Shown piece after piece: positions 1 to 12,745 of a stretch of DNA of 64,000 nt. The DNA lies in assembly GCA_030159075.1 (NCBI GenBank), contig BROG01000127.1:807501-871500 (forward strand). The letters are read 5' to 3'. The notes below the pieces were generated by a model, which worked only from the letters and a program-made list of their open reading frames with translations, was not told the origin of the DNA and searched no databases. The stretch comes from Atrina japonica. Taxonomy: Eukaryota > Mollusca > Bivalvia > Pterioida > Pinnidae. Numbering within the stretch: position 1 is the stretch's first letter; every line of letters starts with the position of its first letter. The position numbers were made by a program, and so were the translations under genes.

Positions 1-1360
1 GTGACAAACGTGCTCGATATTGATAACAAAATTGAAACAACAACTAAAGCAACAACTGCAATAACAACACAAACAAAAACAACGTTAACACGAATACAAT
101 ACAGTCAGTTGCAAAAATTTGGTCATAAACATTTTCAATTTATGACCTATCCGTCTGAGACATGTGTTATTTGACAGTTTTGATCAAAAGTAGCTCTTCG
201 GTTGTAGTTTGATGATATTCCCACTGATAGTAAAATGTTTTAAACTTTTATGACGAATCCAATAAATTTGCAAAAACAAAATCAAAATGAAAGTTTGATT
301 TCTAGAAAATTCCATATCGTTCAAAGTTCATTCATTTGTCACATATCTACAAGCAGGCATTTCACAGCTCGCATTACATGGGCGTAAGAGAATTAAGAGT
401 ACGTCATATTGCTCTGAGCTTCAACAAGATGGCGTCAAAACCCGACATCAGAGTACACGGCAAATACTTTACAGGTGTCTTTCTTCTCGGCTGTAGGTGA
501 CACTTAACTCCACGTGGACATTAGAGTGAGCGACGTATAATGTATTTACAACTCCCAGTTGACGATGTTGGTGCTTGTCTGTGGTTGACTATTGGCATTA
601 TTATTGTCATCAGGCTAATTACATGATGTTGATGGAAAGAGGCCCACGTGATACAGAGGACGGTGGACATGTGTTGCCAGTAACGTTTGAAATACAATGT
701 CTACGTCTTTACGGTTTGAGTTGGCATTGGCCATTGCAGTTTATATCTGCTCTGGATGTAATATCAGGGCTCAGCTTACGAAGACATTACATCAAGTCGA
801 CAAATCGTGCCCATTGCCCGTTTTCACTTAATTGATATGTTTTATTACACGATATGACCCCAACTTAGCCAGCTATGTCCATCAACACCGGGGACCGTTT
901 TGGTTTTGCATTCCTACCCGGAGGATAGCGCAGCACAAAGTGGATTGATGTTTCAGGGCATGGATGGGTCACTTTGGATACATTTTATCCCCATTCTGTC
1001 CCTCAATGCCGTTTTAGTTTAATGGTTAGCACAAGGGGTATAACAAAAGGTTCAGTAAATAACGATACAAAAACTTGCCCTATGTCATCGGGAACTAATC
1101 AAACTTCAGCGTACCATAGAATACCAACCGTTATCTCAAACGGAAATAAAATGATCTGTCCAAAACGAAGCAAAGTGAACAGATATATAGTGACAGAGTA
1201 GTTAGACCCCACTATAAATCATATGATACGCATTCCCTGGACCATTATTTCCAGTTAAAACCGTAAATAAAACAAACACCACCGACCAGCTCTAGATGTG
1301 AAGAAAAGATGTACACAAAGCTAGGACCGAAACGACCTGGTGATAGTCTAAGAACCATGT
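1..1360. other. Unique non-coding sequence, no gene recognised
   Basis: Mixed-composition DNA with only short open frames (at most about 90 codons) that show no recognisable domain. The part from about 360 to 560 is less AT-rich than the rest and could be flanking or regulatory DNA of a gene outside the window, but no motif supports this. Confidence 0.4.
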
Positions 1361-1473
1361 GTCATGTAAATTTTGAATTTACCGGGTGTTACTGGGTGGA
1401 TGTAAATACAAGATTTACTGTTGTAAATTTTGTAAATACACCCACCTGGTAAATTCCAAATTTACAACATGAT
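1361..1473. repeat. Short inverted-repeat element
   Basis: The left arm (about 1363-1388, containing GAATTTACCGGGTG) is the imperfect reverse complement of the right arm (about 1439-1470, containing CACCCACCTGGTAAATTC). The centre is AT-rich. A similar arm occurs alone at 17138-17190, so this is a dispersed short palindromic (MITE-like) family rather than a chance hairpin. No target-site duplication was resolved. Confidence 0.5.
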
Positions 1474-1667
1474 AAATGTACGGGTGGAAAGTGTTCCCTT
1501 CCTCCACGGTTGGGGGTAATTCGGCACATGGGTGGGCGCTACTTAAACGCAATTTATTCTAGAATTTGCGGTGTTGACATAACGTATGTCTGCGTGCGTG
1601 TTGTGTTGCCCTTGATATCACGAGAGGAGACTTGCGATATTGAGGCTAGAATTTTAATTTTAATAGT

Positions 1668-1737
1668 GTTTAACGTCACACTCAGTGGCGGCCAGTATTT
1701 AATGGTGGAGGAGAGACCCAGTTACAATGTAACCAGG
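1668..1737 (-). mobile_element. SINE (family B) fragment, left part, split by a MITE
   Basis: The plus strand here matches the 3' half of the full SINE at 54558-54821 (both read GGCGGCCAGT, AATGGTGGA and GTTACAATGTA in that order), so the SINE lies on the minus strand. The match stops at 1737, where a MITE is inserted, and resumes after 2141 with GGAGACCACCGAC. Confidence 0.6.
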
Positions 1738-2136
1738 GCCCGATGTCACCAAATTTACTCAATACTCAAGCTCAACTAACTTTTCACGATTTTAAGGTAA
1801 AAAAATGCAAACTTTATTCTGTAACTGGACATGTTTGTATATTGTCAGCATACAATTGTAAATAATAATAAAAATTATTGGTCATTTGAAGAAAACTTCA
1901 GATATATTAAAAAATTATTTGAGTACGTACTCAAATCTTGAGTACCGTACTCAACGTATTTATTCGTTTTTTACAGGAAAATCGTAAGTGTGACGCAAAA
2001 ATTTATATGTAAATAATTAAAAATCATAATACATTTCCTAATCACTAAAATCCAAAAATTTTGTAAACAATTTTATAGTCAAAATAATGAAATAAAAGTT
2101 GAGCTTGAGTATTGAGTAAATTTGGTGACTTCGGGC
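1738..2136. mobile_element. MITE-1 copy a, about 399 bp, with roughly 40-bp terminal inverted repeats
   Basis: It begins GCCCGATGTCACCAAATTTA and ends with the reverse complement of nearly the same sequence. The inverted repeats run about 40 bp with one visible mismatch. The 5-bp sequence CCAGG flanks both sides (1733-1737 and 2137-2141), a target-site duplication made inside a SINE. The interior is AT-rich with small palindromes such as GAGTACGTACTC and has no coding capacity. The transposase superfamily cannot be assigned from the ends alone. Confidence 0.75.
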
Positions 2137-2170
2137 CCAGGAGGAGACCACCGACTTTTCTCACACACAC
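2137..2170 (-). mobile_element. SINE (family B) fragment, right part
   Basis: This continues the SINE interrupted at 1737, starting with the second CCAGG target-site copy and then the GGAGACCACCGAC segment also seen near 54676. It fades into a CA-rich stretch after about 2160. Confidence 0.5.
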
Positions 2171-2194
2171 ACAAAAATAAATAAAAGCTTAAAT

Positions 2195-2856
2195 AATCGA
2201 ATTTCTGATATCAAAAAGTCATTTTCTGATAGGAAAAAAAAATCGAATTTCTGATATAAAAGAATCAAAACGAATTTCTGATTTCAGAAATTCGACTTTT
2301 TGATATCGAAAAGTGAATTAATGGTATCAGAAATTAGATTTTTTAATATCAGAAAATGATTTTCTGATATAAAAAATATGTAGTATTATTTGATATCACA
2401 AATTCGAATTTTGATATTAGATTATCGATTTTTTTTATATCAGAAATTATCTTTATTTGCTTATATGAGAATTTACCCTGGTCCTGGAAGGGATCATTTA
2501 TTTAGGTTGTTATTAGGTATTTTTTGATATAAAAATCGAATTGTTGATATCAGAAAATAGAGGTTATTTTTTTTATCAGAATTTCGATTTTTTTATATCA
2601 ATTAATACTACATATATTTTGATATATCAGAAAATGATTTTCTGATATAAAAAATCGAATTTATGATATAAAATAATTGACCCTATTTCCTGATATAAAA
2701 AAATGGAATATCTGATATCAAAATTCGATTTTTTAGATAAAAAATCGAATTTCTGATATAAAAAATCACTTCTATTTCCTGAGTTGAAAAATCGAACATC
2801 TGATATCAAAATTCGATTTTTTATATAAAAAATGAATTTGTGATATCAGAAAATCG

Positions 2857-2858
<2 letters not shown>
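2195..2858. repeat. Degenerate AT-rich tandem repeat built on TCTGATATCAGAAATTCG
   Basis: Many imperfect copies of a motif of about 20-35 bp around TCTGATATCAGAAATTCG and TTTTTGATATC occur in both orientations, because the core GATATC is self-complementary. Short frames in it are low-complexity and not genes. Confidence 0.7.

Positions 2859-2859
<1 letters not shown>

Positions 2860-2929
<70 letters not shown>
2860..2929. repeat. (AT)n microsatellite
   Basis: Uninterrupted AT dinucleotide run of about 70 bp at the end of the degenerate GATATC repeat. Confidence 0.95.
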
Positions 2930-2934
<5 letters not shown>

Positions 2935-5035
2935 AATGAATTTTTGATAACAGAAAATAGTTAATAAATACTAAAACGGTGCCCCATACTAGAAGTATAA
3001 AATGGAACAATTCTGCAGACACTGGATGGTTGAACATTAAACACAGTACAATATTTTATCATTATAAACCAGCTATCCAGTGAAGCTATGACGTCTTCTT
3101 TCGTACAGAACTATTTTTTATATATAAAAAAATGAATAATTGCTCATCTCAGAGAAATCCGTGTTACTTCCGTCTTATGAATCTAGAACTCTAAAAACGA
3201 AGTCTGTTAAATAACTATAATATTTCAGCTCTAACAGACAAAGGCAGTATACGCGTTTTAGTATGAAATCGACGAACAAAAATAAATTTGCCACGTTATT
3301 GTGAATGTTCATTTCACCTATGTTCTATCATATAAACAGCATTTTAATTTTGATAGTATGTCATTGTCTCTGATAATAGATACATCAACCACATATCATA
3401 TACATGTACATGTAAATGCCGTTATAGATTCACTTTCTGATAACGACATACGTTTTGGTCCTGTTAATCTGTAATAATTTGACTGGCAGTCTATACGATT
3501 CTAACAATAGGGGGTATCCTATCTGATTATCGCCATCACTCAATTTACTGTTTATACACAACGACACCGTTCTTTTGAACTCTGAAATTTCCCATAAGAA
3601 TAATGTTTTGTTAGTGGCAATATCTCTTAAAGTTGGCCGTCACGGTTTTCTGTAACAAATTGCCAACATTCCACATTGTCGCCGGAAGATAATCAATTTG
3701 ACATAAGAATCCGAGGGTGCTTTGTAGCTGATAATAGTCGTGACACTTGGTCACCTCGATAGCACGTGAGTGACCGTACGACCGTAAATTTGCCCCGTTG
3801 ACGACCCGTGGTAGCCCGCTACTGCTTCGCTCAGCATCACTTATTCCCGAGTAGCCGTTTCAGGTATCAGATTAGGCACAAAAATAGTCTTACTAATAAA
3901 TTCGTGAAATAATCCAGTTCAATGTAAAGCAAAGTGCACGTGCGGCATGCAAACAGGTGCTGTATATCTCGATCAATTATACATATCAAATAATATTTAT
4001 ACGCGTATTTACTACTTACATTCAACATCAGCAATATCATGTTGACGGAACGGTCACCTTTCTGTGCTTGTTAGTTAGCTTTTTATCACCAAGTTCGAAC
4101 GTGCCTTGACTGTTACTACTACAGGGGTCACTGATGAGTTTATGTAGTTATGTTGTTTGATATAATTAACAACATTAATTTCTGACAATGATTAACTGCT
4201 AAGCTTCATGTACCAGTACCGTCTTTGGTTAAACTATTCCAAATTCGTTTGGTTTTTATATAACGCATTACAAGAATTTTACTGAATACCAATATTTAAA
4301 TATGGCGAATCTGAACGATACAGAAACATAACGCATATACATGTATTTTATTTACAAGTCAATAAGAATATAGCCTACATGTATTTACAATCTTATAATA
4401 TGTATTCTTGAAACTTGTGTTAAAATATCTCAAATATCGGTCCTGGATTTCAACCAGAACCCTCCGTTTCCAAGATGAACATTGTACACCTATAAAGCAC
4501 TGCAAGCATCTTTGTGTGGGGGGAAAAACATACACCGAATAATTTAGCTTGTATGTATTGGCAAGTCAAGAATGAGCTAAACGATTAGTAAGATATGTTA
4601 TAGAATTTAGTAAACTATACAGACGAAAGGCAAGGTCCACCAACTTATTGCGTATACTCCCACACCTGTAGGACACATTTTTTGTGCAAAATGTGAATGG
4701 TATTTGTAATAAAACACGCCAACATTATTTGTACTTTGACTAACTGACAATGATGTAATATTCAAATATGTTGAGTATATAACTGACAGCAACCATAAAA
4801 ATGGTCAATTCTAAGGGGAATAACTCCTACTCATTCTCTACAAATTTCGGGAAGTGTCAATAAAGAGCTTGTATAATATGGCGTGTCAAACGTTGCAATA
4901 TTCGATATATTTTTTATATTTATGTTCGAAATTGTATATTAGTATTAAAATATTGTAAATATATGTGCAATATTTTATATTTGTATTCAATAACTGTAAA
5001 TATTTACTAAATAATAGCACGAAACTACTTGAAAT
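2930..5035. other. Unique non-coding sequence
   Basis: No open frame above about 60 codons and no recognisable repeat family. A moderately GC-richer patch lies near 3760-3850, without any interpretable motif. Confidence 0.4.
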
Positions 5036-5039
5036 ACAT

Positions 5040-5340
5040 GATGGCTCAACATTTCTACATTCGTCATGTTGGCTTATCTCTCCATTCAGCAGTACAACGC
5101 ACTGGGTGCTTCTTCAACACTTCTACACACATTGATTCAACTCTGCATGTTGGTTCAACGCTACTACACTTATTCATTCAACTTTACATGCTAGTACAAT
5201 ATGTCTACCGACTACAGTGACTGAACACTACAACACACATTGATACAACTCCACACAATGATTAAACTTTACATGCATGCTAGTTCAACACATCTACCCA
5301 CTACATGTTGGTTGAACACCTTAACACACTATAATTTATT
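5040..5340. repeat. Degenerate minisatellite, units of about 20-45 bp
   Basis: Repeated variants of TTCAACTC, CATGTTGGTTCAAC and CTACACACATTGATTC are arranged head to tail with many substitutions. It looks like an old, decayed array. Confidence 0.55.
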
Positions 5341-6834
5341 GTAACAGCTCTACCAGTAAATTCAGGTGATTAATGTTATATGCTAAAGTGAAGTATATTT
5401 GCATTAGCTTTGTGCTGCAGGAAATTATGATGGTTTGTTTTCTTTACGTTTTTCTATTCACAACCTGAAATATATCGCCAAAGTAACTAACTTTAAATTG
5501 AAGCAATAATTCATTTCTCAAAAACAGCACATTTTATAACAGAAGGCCTACATGTAAATCTTATTTAAATCTTATTTAAATCCAAATAATTTGGTCTAAT
5601 ATTTTCATTACAAGAAATCAAGATAAAGTTGAAAGAGTTTTGTCCTGTTCAATAACATTTACATATTGAAGGCCAATCCAACAACCACAACATTCCTGTA
5701 AGTAACATAATATGTACAGCAACACCCATGGTCAAATAATCAAAGCCAAGTCAGACATTATTTATAATAGATACTTTCGATACCTTTTCATCAACTGATT
5801 TTAATTCTGTGACCCCCTTACTGTATCAAAGTATGGACTTGCTATATACAGTTGACAGGATGTGTCAGTGCGCTTAAGAGTTTCTACAAAGACGTAAATT
5901 TGATAAATTTGATAAATTTGATAAATTTTTCTTAGTGTGGGGTAACTACTGATACATATCAATACTATAAAATGAGGTCTGAAAGCGTGATTTTTGGTAG
6001 TTTTTAAATTCCTCGTTGTGATATGGCAAAATAGCTCTTAGTTGAGTGGCTCGGTAATCTTCCGCGAGTCATAATATCTCGGAGGGGCAAGGTATGTTTA
6101 TCTCCTTCTTTCTCTAGACGAACGATAAACATCTAAATAACAAACACTTTAAAACTTATTTTATTTTTATTTAACTATCAAGATGATATTCTCCAAAATG
6201 AACCATTAGCCTGGTGAATAATTTCTGTGTGTTTGTAGATGATATTTTCCTTGGTTAATTTGGGTGTATTTAATAGGAAAATGAAAGTGCATGAAGACGT
6301 AAAAATTTGAATGATAGATTTAATTTTAAAGGTCAACATGAGATCCCAGACAAGATGCTGTTTACTTGCATTTTGTTTTCAAGCGGTTAAGGTGTAAGTT
6401 GTAAAAGAATATTGAAACTGCTTTTATGTGAAATATTAGAAATGTTAATTTAATGTACTTTATAGTTTTACATCTAAGTTTAAATGTATTCTCATTTACG
6501 TATGCTTATTTATAGTATTACAAACATTCTCTGCTATATAAATACATACACACCCTGTTATCCACCTACTCACAGTAATTATGACCACGCACCTGCTTAA
6601 AACATGTAATATTGGCCATAATAAACTTGTAGATTACTATGATGATAAGGTAGGACAGGAATGGTGGGGGATGAAAGTGGAATACAGCACCGATATTTAA
6701 ATTTGGTTATTTGTTGTCAGAGTTTACATCTCTATATCTGTATATTTGTTACTGGGATGAGGATACCTTATCCCGTGATGTAAACTAATCATAAACTCTA
6801 GTGAGTGTGTAGGAGTCATAGTATCTGTTATATA
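5341..6834. other. Unique non-coding sequence
   Basis: No gene seen. It contains a short triplicated GATAAATTT run near 5908 but no larger structure. Confidence 0.4.
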
Positions 6835-7600
6835 GGAGTATATCTGTTGTAAACCAAACGCCTGAATTGTGTCAGTTGTAAAGGAGTTGGTGTTATCTAT
6901 TGTAAAGGAGTGGGTATTATCTGTTGTAAAGGAGTGAACGGTATATGTTGTAAAGGAGTGGTTGTTATCTGTTGTAAAGAAGTGGGTGGTATCTGGTGTA
7001 TAGGAGTGGGTCTGTTGTAAAGGACTGAACGGTATCTGTTGTAAAGTTGTGGGTGTTATCTGTTGTAAAGGAGTGGGTGTTATCTGTTGTAAACAAAAGG
7101 AGTGAATGGTGTCAGTTGTAAAGGAGTGAAATGTATCTGCTGTAAAGGAGTGGGTGTTATCTGTTGTAAAGGAGTGGGTTGTATCTATTTAAATTAGTGG
7201 GTGGTATCTGTTGTAAAGGAGATGGTAATATCTGTTGTAAATAAGTTTGTGATATCTTTGTAAAGGATCTAGTGGTATCTGTTGTAAATGAGTGAATGGT
7301 ATCTGTTGTAAAGTAGTGGGCGGTGTCAGATGTAAACAAAAGGGGTAAATGACATCTGTTGTAAAGGACATAATTTTATCTGTTGTAAAGCAGTGGGTGA
7401 TGTCTGTTCAAAAGGAATGAGTGGTATCTGTGGTAGATGAGTGAACTGTATCCGTTGTAAAAGAGTGAATGGTATTTGTTGTAAAGGAGTGAATGGTGTC
7501 TGTTGTTTGTGGTGTAGGAAGATATGATGTCATTTGTAAAGGAGTGGATGGTGTCTTTTGTAAAATAAAGGAGTGAGTGATGTTTTTTGTCTGTAGGAGT
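6835..7600. repeat. Minisatellite, about 24-bp unit
   Basis: Head-to-tail copies of a unit containing GTTGTAAAGGAGTG followed by GGTGTTATCT or a variant. Copies differ by substitutions and by small insertions such as AACAAAAGG. Reading frames across it translate the repeat and are not genes. Confidence 0.9.
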
Positions 7601-10140
7601 AGTTTACAAAGGACGTGTAGTATAGGAGTAGCTTGCATAGGGTGTTGTTGTATAGAATTAGCTTGTATAGGATGGTGTTGTATAGGGGTAACTTATAAAG
7701 GATGGTGTTCTATAGGAGTAGCTTGTATAGGTCGGTATTGTATGGACTAGCTAGTATAGGATGGTCTTGTATAGGAGTAGCTTGTATATGATGCTGTTGT
7801 ATATGAGTAGCTTGTATATGATGCTGTTGTATATGAGTAGCTTGTGTAGGATGGTGTAACATAAGAGTAGTTTGTGTAGGATGGTGTAACATAAGAGTAG
7901 TTTGTGTAGGATGGTGTAACATAAGAGTATTGTATAGGATGGTGTAACATAAGAGTAGTTTGTGTAGGATGGTGTAACATAAGAGTAGTTTGTGTAGGAT
8001 GGTGTAACATAAGAGTAGTGTATGGTGTAACATAAGAGTATAGTAGGATGGTGTAACATAAGAGTATTGTGTAGGATGGTTAGTTTTGTGTATGGTGTAA
8101 CATAAAGAGTATGGTGTAACATAAGAGTAGTTTGTGTAGGATGGTGTATTAACGATGGTGTTTAACATAAGAGTAGTTTGTGTAGGATGGTGTAACATAA
8201 GAGTAGTTTATGTAGGATGGTGTAACATAAGAGTAGTTTGTGTTGTAGTAGGATGGTGTAAGGATGGTGTAACATAGAGTAGTATGGTTAACATAGTATT
8301 GTATAGGAGTTTTGTGTAGGGTGTAACATAAGAGTATTGTATATAACATAAGAGCAGTAGGTAGGATGGTGTAACATAAGAGTAGTTTGTGTAGGGATGG
8401 TGTAACATAAGAGTATTGTATAATGGTGTAACATAAGAGTAGTTTGTGTAGGATGTGTAGGTATGGTGTAACAGTAAGAGAGTAGTTTGTGTAGGATGGT
8501 GTAACATAAGACTTTAGAGTATTGTATAGGATGGTGTAACATAAGAGTAGTTTGTGTAGTAGGAATGGTGTAACATAAGAGTATTGTATAGGATAGTTTG
8601 TGTGTAAACATAAGTTTGTGTAGTGGTGTAACATGTATTGTATAGGTAGGATGGTGTAACATAAGAGTATTGTATAGGATGGTGTAACATAAGAGTAGTT
8701 TATGTAGGATGGTTTGTAGGATGGTGTAACATAAGAGTAGTTTTTGTGTAGGATGGTGTGTAACATAAGAGTAGTGTTGTGTAGGATGTGTGTAACATAA
8801 GAGTATTGTATAGGATGGTGTAAACATAAAGAGTAGTTTGTAGTTTGTGTAGGATGGTGTAACATAAGAGTAGGATGGTGTAACATGTATATGGTGATGG
8901 TTTGTAACATAAGAGTAGTTTGTGTAGGATGGTGGATGGTGTAACATAAGAGTAGTTTGTGTAGGATGGTGTAACATAAGAGTAGTTTGTGTAGGATGGT
9001 GTAACATAAGAGTAGTTTGTGTAGGATGGTGTAACATAAGAGTATTGTATAGGATGGTGTAACATAAGAGTAGTTTGTGTAGGATGGTGTAACATAAGAG
9101 TATTGTTTGTGTAGGATGGATGGTGTAACATAAGAGTAGTTTGTGTAGTGATGGATGGGTGTAACATAAGAGTATAGGAGTTTGTGTAGGATGGTGTAAC
9201 ATAAGAGTATTGTATAGGATGGTGTAACATAAGAGTAGTTTGTGTAGGATGGTGTAACATAAGAGTATTGTATAGGATGGTGTAACATAAGAGTAGTTTA
9301 TGTAGGATGGTGTAACATAAGAGTAGTTTGTGTAGGATGGTGTAACATAAGAGTAGTTTGTGTAGGATGGTGTAACATAAGAGTATTGTATAGGATGGTG
9401 TAATAGTTTGTGTATAAGAGTAGTTTGTGTAGGATGGTAGGATGGTGTAACATAAGAGTAGTTTGTGTAGGATGGTGTAACATAAGAGTAGTTTGTGTAG
9501 GATGGTGTAACATAAGAGTAGTTTGTGTAGGATGGTGTAACATAAGAGTAGTTTGTGTAGGATGGTGTAACATAAGAGTAGTTTGTGTAGGATGATGTAA
9601 CATAAGAGTAGCTTGTGTAGGATGGTGTAACATAAGAGTATTGTATAGGATGGTGTTGTATAGAAGTAGTTTATAAAGGATGCTGTTGTATAGGAGTAGT
9701 TTATAAAGGATGGTATTGTATGGGAATAGCTTGTATATGATGCATAAGAGTAGCTTGTATAGGATGGTGTTGTATAGAAGTAGTTTATAAAGGATGATGT
9801 TGTATAGGAGTAGTTTATAAAGGATGGTATTGTATGGGAATAGCTTGTATATGATGCTGTTTTATAAGAGTAGCTTGTATAGAATGTTGTATAGAATTAG
9901 CTTGTATAGGATGGTGTTATATAGAAGTAGCTTGTATAGGATGGTGTTGTATAGGACTAGCTTATAAATGATGGTGTTGTATATGAGTAGCTTGTATAGG
10001 ATGGTGTTCTATAGGACTAGCTTATAAAGGATGGTGTTGTATAGGGGTAACTTGTATAGGATGGTGTTGTATAAGGATAGCTCACGCTGTATGGCGTTGT
10101 ATAAGAGTAGTTTGTATAGGATGGTGTTGTATTGGAGAAG
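7601..10140. repeat. Minisatellite, about 30-bp unit, with a homogenised core
   Basis: The outer parts carry variants of TTGTATAGGAGTAGCTTGTA. The core (about 7850-9645) is a homogenised 30-bp unit containing GGATGGTGTAACATAAGAG. Around 9430-9600 units are nearly identical, while 8020-9200 is full of small deletions, partial units and joins. Long frames here, such as a 379-codon one on the minus strand, exist because 30 is divisible by three. Confidence 0.92.
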
Positions 10141-11110
10141 CTAGTATAGGATGGTCTTTTGTGTCGGAGTAGATTATTATGGATGGTCTTTTGTGTAGTA
10201 GTAGATTATTACGGATGATCTTTTGTGTCGGAGTAGATTATTAGGGATAGTCTTTTGTGTAGTAGTAGATTATAAAGGAGAGTCTTTTGTGTTGGAGTAG
10301 ATTATTTGGGATGGTATTTTGTGTTGGAATAGATTATTAGGGATGGTCTTTTGTGTAATAATAGATTATTAGGGATAGTCTTTTGTGTAGTAGTGGATTA
10401 TTAGGGATGATCTGTTGTGTCGGAGTAGATTATTAGGGATGGTCTTTTGTGTCGGAGTAGATTATTAGGGATGGTCTTTTGTGTCGGAGTAGATTATTAG
10501 GGATGGTCTTTTGTATAATAGTAGATTATAAGGGATAGTCTTTTGTGTAGAAGTGGGTTATTAGGGATGGTTTCTTGTGTAGTAGTAGATTATAAAGAAG
10601 ATTCTTCTGTGTCGGAGTATATTATTAGAGATGATCTTTTGTGTCTGAGTAGATTATTAGGGATGATCTTTTATGTCGGAGTAAATGATTAGGGATGATT
10701 TTTTGGGAAGTAGTAGATTATAAAGGAGATTCTTTTGTGTCGGCGTAGATTATTAGAGATGATCTTTTGTGTCGGAGTAGATTATTAGGGATGATCTTTT
10801 GTGTAGCAGTAGATTATAAAGGAGATTCTTCTGTGTCGGAGTAGATTATTAGAGATGATCTTTTGTGTCGGAGTAGACTATTAGGGATGATCTTTTGTGT
10901 AGTAGTAGATTATAAAGGACATTCTTTTGTGTTGGAGTAGATTATTAGGGATTGTCTTTTGTGTCGGAGTAGATTATTAGGGATGGTCTTTTGTGTAGTA
11001 GTAGATTTTAAAGGATGATCTTTTGTGTAGTAGTGGATTATTAGGATGATCTTTTGTGTAGTAATAGATTATAAAGGATGGTCTTTTGTGTTCGACTAGA
11101 TTATAGTCTT
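10141..11110. repeat. Minisatellite, about 31-bp unit
   Basis: Units contain GGATGGTCTTTTGTGT then CGGAGTAGATTATTA, with variants such as GTAGTAGATTATAAAGG. It follows the 30-bp array directly and shares its general sequence character, suggesting one composite array of about 4.3 kb from 6835 to 11110. Confidence 0.9.
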
Positions 11111-11588
11111 TTATCTAGTCCAACACAAGAATTCAAATTGCTTTCTTTTGTATTATTTTCAGTCTGTGAATTGCTTGGTGAAAGAGTTTAGGGAGACAAG
11201 AGAGCAACAAATTAAGTGAATTAAAGTCTGTACCTTACAAAAGCATGTGTATCAATGTCCTATCAATTTGTACGTAAGTGCTTATCTAAGCAATAAAAGT
11301 AGTTAAATGATCCCCCGTCACCAGGCTTAGTAAAGGCTACATTTATTCTAACATTTAAAAAACTTTAAAAAAAAATGAAGTTTTAACATACTTTTATTTG
11401 ATTGTGTTTACTCAGAGGGAGTTCTTTTTTAAGCGTACATTTTAACTAGATAAAATAAATTGGAAATATTGGTATTCTTGAGGAGTAAATATTTAAAAAC
11501 CCATTTGACTGATATAATTATATATACATTACAGGATTATAAAAACCTGAACAAACAAACAGAAAGATAACCTCAAACAAAAGGAATT

Positions 11589-11689
11589 TCGTTTTTAAAG
11601 AAAAAAAGAAGAACATTCCAATATATTATATATGACGTTTATATAAATTTCGTTTTTAAAGAAAAAAAGAAGAACATTCCAATATATAT

Positions 11690-11778
<89 letters not shown>
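11589..11778. repeat. Short duplication followed by an (AT)n tract
   Basis: A segment containing TTTTTAAAGAAAAAAAGAAG and AACATTCCAATATAT occurs at about 11590-11626 and again at about 11650-11686. An AT-dinucleotide tract with a few TAAT interruptions then runs to 11778. Confidence 0.85.
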
Positions 11779-11781
<3 letters not shown>

Positions 11782-12145
11782 GACATAATTAACATTAAAA
11801 AGTATTAATGTTTCCAAAATGAGACTTTCTTATTTTCTTATTTAAATTGAATGAAATTTCCCAGGAATAATTTCCCAAGTCATAATGCTGAGGGCATTTC
11901 TGAAAACGTCCTAACAAATTTTCTAAGGTTATTCAATAAAATATCTGCAATTAATTCCACAATTTGTGTTAGTTTTTTAGGGAGTTGTTAATTTCCCCTT
12001 AAATCTGAAAAAATTGTGAACTTTGTTAATCCATTAAATATTTTATCTGACAAATGAATACCTTTTATCCATGCTATCATACTCAGGACATGTAATTGGG
12101 CATTTTTCATGTTAGAGAAATTCTGCTAGATGATGATATAGCCCA

Positions 12146-12745
12146 GGGTCAAAAGTCATCAAGTTTACTCAATACTCAAGCTCAAATTTTATCATTGTGA
12201 CTATATAGATGTTTGTATAACTCCCGGATCTGACTGACTAGAAAACACATTGTTATCTTCTTACATTCATATAAAAATAGTAGGTAAAATTTATGAATTT
12301 CATATAAAAAGGAAAAATAGATTTGAGTATGGTAATCAAAATTTGAGCAGGTACTGTAAATCCGGTTTTATTTGCGATAATTTTATTTACGCGTAATTTC
12401 GCGAGAGTTCATGCTCGCGAAAATAAAATTATCGAGTAATGAAGTATGATTATAATATGACGAGATGGGCATACGAAATCGCAAAATTATTATCTCGCGA
12501 ATAAATCTAGAACTTGTGTATTGCGAAAATAAACTAACACGAAAATTTCCGGATTTACATTACTCTAACTATTTTTCAGATTTCTGAAGGTTTTCTTAAA
12601 GTGAGCAATCTTTTTCATTATTATTTACAACTGTATGCCATATATACAAAAAATAACCAGTTACAACATAGGTTTTGTGTGCTTTATGTTAACATCCTTA
12701 AAAGTTAGTTGCACTTCAGCATTGAATAAATTTGGTGCAGTGGCT
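12146..12745. mobile_element. MITE-1 copy b, degraded, with a second MITE inside
   Basis: The left end (TTTACTCAATACTCAAGCTC at about 12164) matches the left inverted repeat of MITE-1 copy a. The right end near 12713-12740 (TTGAATAAATTTGGTG) matches the right inverted repeat with several changes. The copy is about 200 bp longer than copy a, which the inserted MITE-2 at 12355-12559 accounts for. Confidence 0.6.
12355..12559. mobile_element. MITE-2, about 205 bp, ends TGTAAATCCGG and CCGGATTTACA
   Basis: Perfect 11-bp inverted ends TGTAAATCCGG (12355-12365) and CCGGATTTACA (12549-12559). The interior holds repeated GCGAAAATAAA and TTCGCGA segments in opposite orientations, giving an almost fully palindromic element. 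It sits inside a MITE-1 copy. A target-site duplication was not clear. Confidence 0.65.

Noticed and set aside
4125..4170. CTGATGAGTTT as another hammerhead core on the plus strand
   Set aside because: No GAAA at the right distance and no pairing stem I or stem III.
7710..9633. Several long frames (up to 379 codons) rich in histidine, threonine and tyrosine
   Set aside because: Translations of the 30-bp minisatellite in different frames; no start context or domain.
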